A stretch of 64,000 nucleotides of DNA from Pogonophryne albipinna (Eukaryota; Chordata; Actinopteri; Perciformes; Artedidraconidae), in the NCBI GenBank assembly GCA_028583405.1, contig CM053253.1, forward strand, positions 8,920,441 through 8,984,440. The letters run 5' to 3'. Positions 58,681-64,000 of the stretch are shown one piece after another. Positions within the stretch are counted from its first letter, which is position 1. Each line of letters opens with the position of its first letter. The notes beneath the pieces were generated by a model. The model worked only from the letters and a program-made list of their open reading frames with translations. It did no database searches and was not told where the DNA came from. The position numbers and the translations under genes are program-made.

Positions 58681-61600
58681 TGGTGGAGAAGTCAGAGGGA
58701 AAGACTTTTAATCAAACTTGAAAGATATCTCTCCCTAACCCCTAAAGTATGCTTGGTCATATCTTGCTTTGGTAATGGAAAAACTCTCTGAAACACCAGA
58801 ACTGTGTTTTCTGATGTCTGAAGAACTGGAAAAGTATTTTTTTTCGAAATAAAGCTTTAAGTTTGGATTTGTTTGTGGAGAAATACAAAAACAAATCTTA
58901 GTTTTCTTCTTAATGAGCTTCTTGATCTGACAATCTCAGTTGGTATTAATTATCCAGAAAATGCATCCTTCGACATAGGCGGAGAGAAATTCTTTGAAGA
59001 TGTGACCCGACACAACATTAAGCTGCTTCTCTTGTTGCGAGTTCCTATCAACTTCTAAGAGATACTGAGATCAGAAAAGCAGATTCCAAAATGGGGTCAC
59101 AGCGGCTTTGTTGTGGAAACAGTCAATACATATAAACATAGAAACACTTTTTAAAGATTTTCTATTTTTACAAGAAAGTTAGGACACCACAATATTCAGA
59201 TCATAGAAAGAAGCACACACCAAAAAGCTGACGAACTTCCTTTCAGTCTTGGCAGAGCTCCTGTCAGTCATGCTGTTGTCAAAGTGTTAAACTCAAAGTG
59301 AACTGATAATGAGAAGCAAAACACTAATACAGTCAGAGAAAAGTTTCAGAAACAGTCAACATTTTAACTACCGTAAAAATGCAAACTCACTTCTTTTAAA
59401 CCTAAAAGATGTTATTGTTTGCCTCTGCGTTTTAATAAATCAAACAATGATTTATTCACACATAGCACTGTAACTTTTCTTCTTGTCTTTTATCCAAGTT
59501 TTATTTTATTCCCTTGGCTCTTCGATGACTGTTTTCTATTGTATCTCAATGTAATTGTATAATGCACGTCTTTGCAGTGTGTTGGTGCTTTTAATGTTTT
59601 TTGTAAGGCACTCCAAATAAATTAACAGCCTACTTCGACGGCAAGAGACACAAACAGAAAAAATGTAATTGTCCAAGTAGTATGTTTTCCAGATGTTAAT
59701 TGTTGGCATATCAATATGTATTATTATTTCCTTCCTGGTGGTGCATTCACATATTCAAGTGAACTTCAGAAACAGAGTTGTGCCATTCAGCTGCCGTATA
59801 CAACTATGATGTTTGGAGACCCAGCATGGAATATCTTTTGTTGTATGACAGCAGATGGCAACTGCTGAGGAGTTATAACCCATCCTAAACAATGCATCCA
59901 CAGCAGTGTTTTTGCTTTCTGAAAGTCCTGTAAGAAGAGTCAGACAATTTAGTTGATGAACTAGTGGGATTTCAGGATGCACAGTTTAGTTGTGCATTCT
60001 TTCTGGCTGCAAAGTTTTAGGCAGAAACGTAATGTTATTCATGGAGTAGAGTCTCTCGAATTGGCAATACTTGAAGGAAGGGAGCTTTCCAAACAACAGC
60101 TCAACACAGAACTTCACAAAATGAATTCAGGCCACAATATATGCCATAGAAGAGGATGGAAGTTACTGAGTTATAAATGAGGATGTGTTAATTAGACTTT
60201 ACAAAACATGGACAAAGTCTCTGTTTCGTCACTCATAGATTTTCTGAAGAGCCTTTCTAAACTCAATATGCTCCACCCATTTCCATACTGGCAGTACCAA
60301 CACCGCCTAACTCGCGGGAAATCAAAAAACAACAGAGATTGAGACTGGATCTTGGGGGAGGCCAGCTGCTAGCGTTTCCTTTAATTCCCAGAGTGAGACA
60401 AGTGAGCCATCATTTGAGTAAGAAGGAGAAAGACAAACACATTGGACTAGAATGACAGAAACTCTGCTCTGTGTCTGCTGGATGTGGTTCGTCGCCGTTA
60501 TATCATAACAAATGCCATATTAGATCTTTATAACTTTTATAAATTAGTATTCCATGATATAGACTGACTATGTTTTCAACCCCAATATGAAAGACTTCCG
60601 GTGTCCCTGATGTGCGCTGAAAGTTTGATCCCAAAACGCAATTAACTGAACCAAGTTAACAATATATTGTCTCTTTTTGTTGGACCTTCTGCCCAAAATG
60701 ACATGTTTCTAGTTCTCCTAGGCAGAAATTAATTATAACTTGACCATGTCCTTTTTTTAAACATTGAATGCACTTGAAAGGAGATTCTACACCTTTATCT
60801 TTAACAAACTCTGTCTGTCCTGTTGACTTAGATATCTATGCTTCTGGCAGCTGTGGATCCTGAACTGTCATATTCAATGTCTGTCAAATGAGGAGGTGGC
60901 TCGACAGAGAGAAACATTATTATCCTGCACGAGTGTCATCACAGGGAATATAATTGTTGTCATGCAGATGATTTTTTTTGTTGAGGTAATTGCAGGAAGG
61001 TGATGGATTGTAACCCACTGATTGGTTTCATAATTCATTTCTGATTAGTTGTGACCACCAGCCTGAGGTACTTACCCGCCCCCCTCTAGACCCAATGATG
61101 GGCACCCAGGCATGGGCGTTAGATGAATCTAATAAAATAATTGTTGCTGAAACGATTTTTACCCAGGCGTAGGTGGATGATGGGAAGGATGGGGCTGGTG
61201 TTTGTTTGTTGCCTCTCATCTCTTGCATCCTTATGTTTTCACTCACTCAGACAGCAGCTGTGTTTCAGACATAAGAGGATGAACACAAGAATAATTATGA
61301 CGGCAGAGATATCGCTAATCACATTTTTCACTTTCTAAGTCTGTTTCCTGGCGTCTCAATCTGATTCTCTAATGGAGCTGCCTGATGTGCCTCTAAATCC
61401 TCAATGCCAGCCTTTCAGAAATCAAGAATGAAAGTCTGGCTTCCTGAACAACACCAAGCTTTGACTCGCAGCATGTGATGACCAGGTACTGATTGGCTTT
61501 TGCCAGTTAATAACCACATTGAATGAGGCAAGATGTGATTGCATCTACAGCCCGGAGATGATCCGTGCCTTGAATGAATCAGCAATTGTTTCCACATAAT

Positions 61601-62259
61601 GCTGCCGATTGGAGATTCATAAAAATACAACTATCTGATGAGACAGCATAATAGATGATAAATAGCTTTCGTCCAGATCTAAATTCACAACAAAGATAAA
61701 CAGTAAACAATTGCAACAATGAATCCGCAACCAGTGTAAAATACAATTCTTTACATCTGAAACATTGTCTAAGAATGGGTATACATCTCGCATGAATTAC
61801 TATTGAATATAAGTCAGAAATAAGTACTAACAGAAGAATGGTTGTATCTGAATCCATAGTAGCATGGTTTAAACTCCTGTTCACACGCAACACCCTCACA
61901 GACTTGATTTGATAACACATAGCAATGCGAGTGAGCAACATATGACAGGGCCAACCTCTGAATTCTCCAATTGATGAGGCAGTAACTAGTATGTCTTCTG
62001 GTTTGGCACAGGGGCGCTGGATTTACTAAATATTCACAAATTATAAATCTGAAATCGCTGTTAGCATCACATCAAGATGCCTGATGAATTGCCACTACAG
62101 TACAACTAGTGACGGAGATGAGAAATGAAAGCTCAGCGCAAGTTCAATCAGGAAGACCAAGCTCTTCATGTCATTTCAATACTCTCTCCTCCCTCATTAA
62201 GTGATCGGTGGCGTCACTCCCCAGCTAACCAATCACTCCCCTCTCCATTCTCACAAGCC
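58681..62259. other. Anonymous non-coding DNA
   Basis: About 3.6 kb without recognised gene, RNA or repeat. All open frames are short and without domains. Confidence 0.45.
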
Positions 62260-62266
62260 TATCGTT

Positions 62267-63812
62267 CAACCCAGTCTCATGGCATTTCGTGTTCACCAAC
62301 ACGATTTTTAATCTATTGATTCGTGTTCACCAACACGATTTTCCCCTTTTTTTCGTGTTGCACAGCACGATTTTAAAAGCAATGTATTTCTACTGGTAAT
62401 GACGCTCATGGAAGCACGGCTTTCGTTTGTGTCGGCTGCCCTTAAAGGCAATGTGAGCGTCCATTCTCATTGGATAACGGAGAATTGTACACCCGGAAGT
62501 AAGTATTCCCCTTACTGTCGACTGATTTTACAGTGATATCTGCACTACTCATCGACTAAAAAACACCAGACTATCCTTGTTAATTAGACAACATTGATTG
62601 GTTTAAATTGTGTGCAATGCTTTTGTATTTTTCCCCTTTGATTGGGAGAAACAAATATTTTTTCGGAGCAAAGGATAGCAGAAGACACTACACTACCCAG
62701 AATCCCCAGCTATCGTTTGGACTACACTATGTGCTCTGTTTGACAAACCCCGTGATAGTCCTCAAGCTCTGTGATTGGAGAGTGTGCTCCGAGGGTTACG
62801 CCGAGCCTCGAACAGCACTTGAAATGGGATGGAACCACGGCAGACTGTCCAAAACTGGATTTTAACGGGTCCACCGCGTCCCCCCCCTCCCCCACCCCGT
62901 CCCCAGAACTACACATGCTGGCTATTCTGTTTCGCAACATGTTATCTATCTATGGCACGTCTCTACTGGGAGTTGTAGTTTTAAAAGACGTTTTCGTATT
63001 TCCCATAATAATAAGTTGCCAGTATTAAACTGTGTACATCCCTGGAGGTTTAGGGGATAGGAAACACTCAAATTTAAAACATATAATTAATAAATGGGTG
63101 AACATTGCTTGTGCCCATAATGGGCAGCATTAATATATATACACACATGCCAGCTAAGGTCAGAAGAGCTTTATTTAACAGCTGGTCTTATGTTTGTGAC
63201 CCCTGTTGTTAATTGATAACATTACATTATATTAATTGATAAGCCTGAAACATGCACTTGTCAAGGTTCAGAGGCAAATTTTGCAAATATGGCCATCGAT
63301 CAGCTTAAGATAAGATATACTTTATTGATCCCAAGTTGGAACATTTGCGTTACATCAGCATGTGTAACAGTTGTAAATGCAGTGGTGTTTATTTGTAAAT
63401 CATTTAGTATAATCACACAAATTCTGTGTTTTATATTTAACAATTCAAAAATACAAAAGCATTGCACACAATTTAAACCAATCAATGTTGTGTAATTAAC
63501 AAGGATAATCTGGTGTTTTTTAGTCGATGAGTAGTGTAGATATCACTGTAAAATCAATCGACAGTAAGGGGAATACTTACTTCCGGGTGTACAATTCTCC
63601 GTTATCCAATGAGAATGGACGCTCACATTGCCTTTAAGGGCAGCCGACACAAACGAATGCCGTGCTTCCATGAGCGTCATTACCAGTAGAAATACATTGC
63701 TTTTAAAATCGTGCTGTGCAACACGAAAAAAAGGGGGAAATCGTGTTGGTGAACACGAATCAATAGATTAAAAATCGTGTTGGTGAACACGAAATGCCAT
63801 GAGACTGGGTTG
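62267..63812. mobile_element. Foldback element with long inverted arms
   Basis: A 1546-bp element whose arms, about 62267-62640 and 63440-63812, are inverted copies with few differences. It is flanked by the 7-bp duplication TATCGTT (62260-62266, 63813-63819). Termini: CAACCCAGTCTCATGGCATTTCGTG. Three short palindromes of the type CGTGTTCACCAACACG or CGTGTTGCACAGCACG follow within 110 bp on each side. There is no transposase. The loop contains repeat copy B and, near 63307-63345, a fragment resembling an RTE-type tail (minus strand, GGGATCAATAAAGTATATCTTATC). Confidence 0.88.
62495..63260 (+). repeat. Interspersed repeat, copy B (also at 16.9-17.8 kb)
   Basis: Shares phrases with 16889-17842 over most of its length. 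Its first 145 bp or so lie in the left arm of the foldback element and are therefore repeated in inverted form near 63440-63585; the rest is loop. A C-rich run occurs at about 62880-62900. Not coding. Confidence 0.75.
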
Positions 63813-63819
63813 TATCGTT

Positions 63820-64000
63820 GCACCCGCTAATCCATTTAAATCTGCTCTTCCCTCTTGTCAGCTGTCATTTCAGCTGAAAATATGCAACCCTCCTCCACCC
63901 CTTTCGCCTGCTGTCTCCTACAGGGCCAAGCTAAACCTTCTCCCTGCAGACCGGTCCCACCTACTTATCACCACCACCAGTGTCTAGACCCCGGGGGGTT
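63820..64000. other. Anonymous DNA to window end
   Basis: Nothing recognised in the final 180 bp. Confidence 0.4.

Noticed and set aside
62267..62400. CRISPR-like array of CGTGTTCACCAACACG units
   Set aside because: Only three imperfect palindromes with short T-rich gaps, mirrored at the other element end; this is transposon subterminal structure in a vertebrate.

Overview
This window is teleost genomic DNA, probably from a percomorph fish. The evidence is a mix of repeats: L2-type LINEs with the tail common in fish L2 elements, a LINE with a 2A-like peptide, a chromodomain Ty3/Gypsy element of Tf1/sushi type, a BED-finger hAT transposon, tRNA-derived SINEs, long dinucleotide microsatellites and a teleost-type immunoglobulin VH leader plus FR1. 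I find no intact host protein-coding gene, rRNA or tRNA. All long reading frames belong to transposable elements, and most other frames are chance or lie in the shadow of these.

Layout, left to right. 1-1522: CA microsatellite and anonymous DNA. 1523-3549: 5'-truncated L2 LINE on the minus strand. 3654-6526: foldback element with arms of about 0.9-1.0 kb whose loop carries a truncated VH gene. 6713-7480: 3' end of a second LINE family. 8.7-21.4 kb: mostly anonymous DNA with SINEs, a hAT MITE, LINE tails, a medium repeat (16.9-17.8 kb) and a TIR element (20.3-21.4 kb). 21489-22846: L1/Tx1-like fragment with a 16-bp target duplication. 23657-30196: an L2 tail split by a hAT-like element, itself split by a second hAT with an apparently intact two-exon transposase. 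31.0 kb: GT microsatellite. 32.3-34.4 kb: CR1/Jockey-like LINE. 35014-36410: CACTA-like element holding a solo LTR. 38945-46375: L2 LINE split by a Ty3/Gypsy element with two 481-bp LTRs that look identical. 46.4-48.9 kb: nothing recognised. 48963-58680: one LINE copy with a 2A-like motif, broken first by a CACTA-like element and then by a nearly full-length L2-type LINE. 62267-63812: a second foldback element with ends resembling those of the 3.7-kb element.

The main story is layered transposition, and exact target duplications let the order of events be read. The Gypsy element and the inner hAT look young (LTRs alike, open frames); the LINEs are broken. The observations most worth pursuing are the VH gene inside a foldback element (possible Pack-type gene capture), an 11-nt complementarity in the Gypsy element that fits Tf1-type self-priming, and the intact spliced hAT transposase. 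Boundaries were located by eye from inverted ends and target duplications. No alignment or database search was run, so family names are recognition-level calls.
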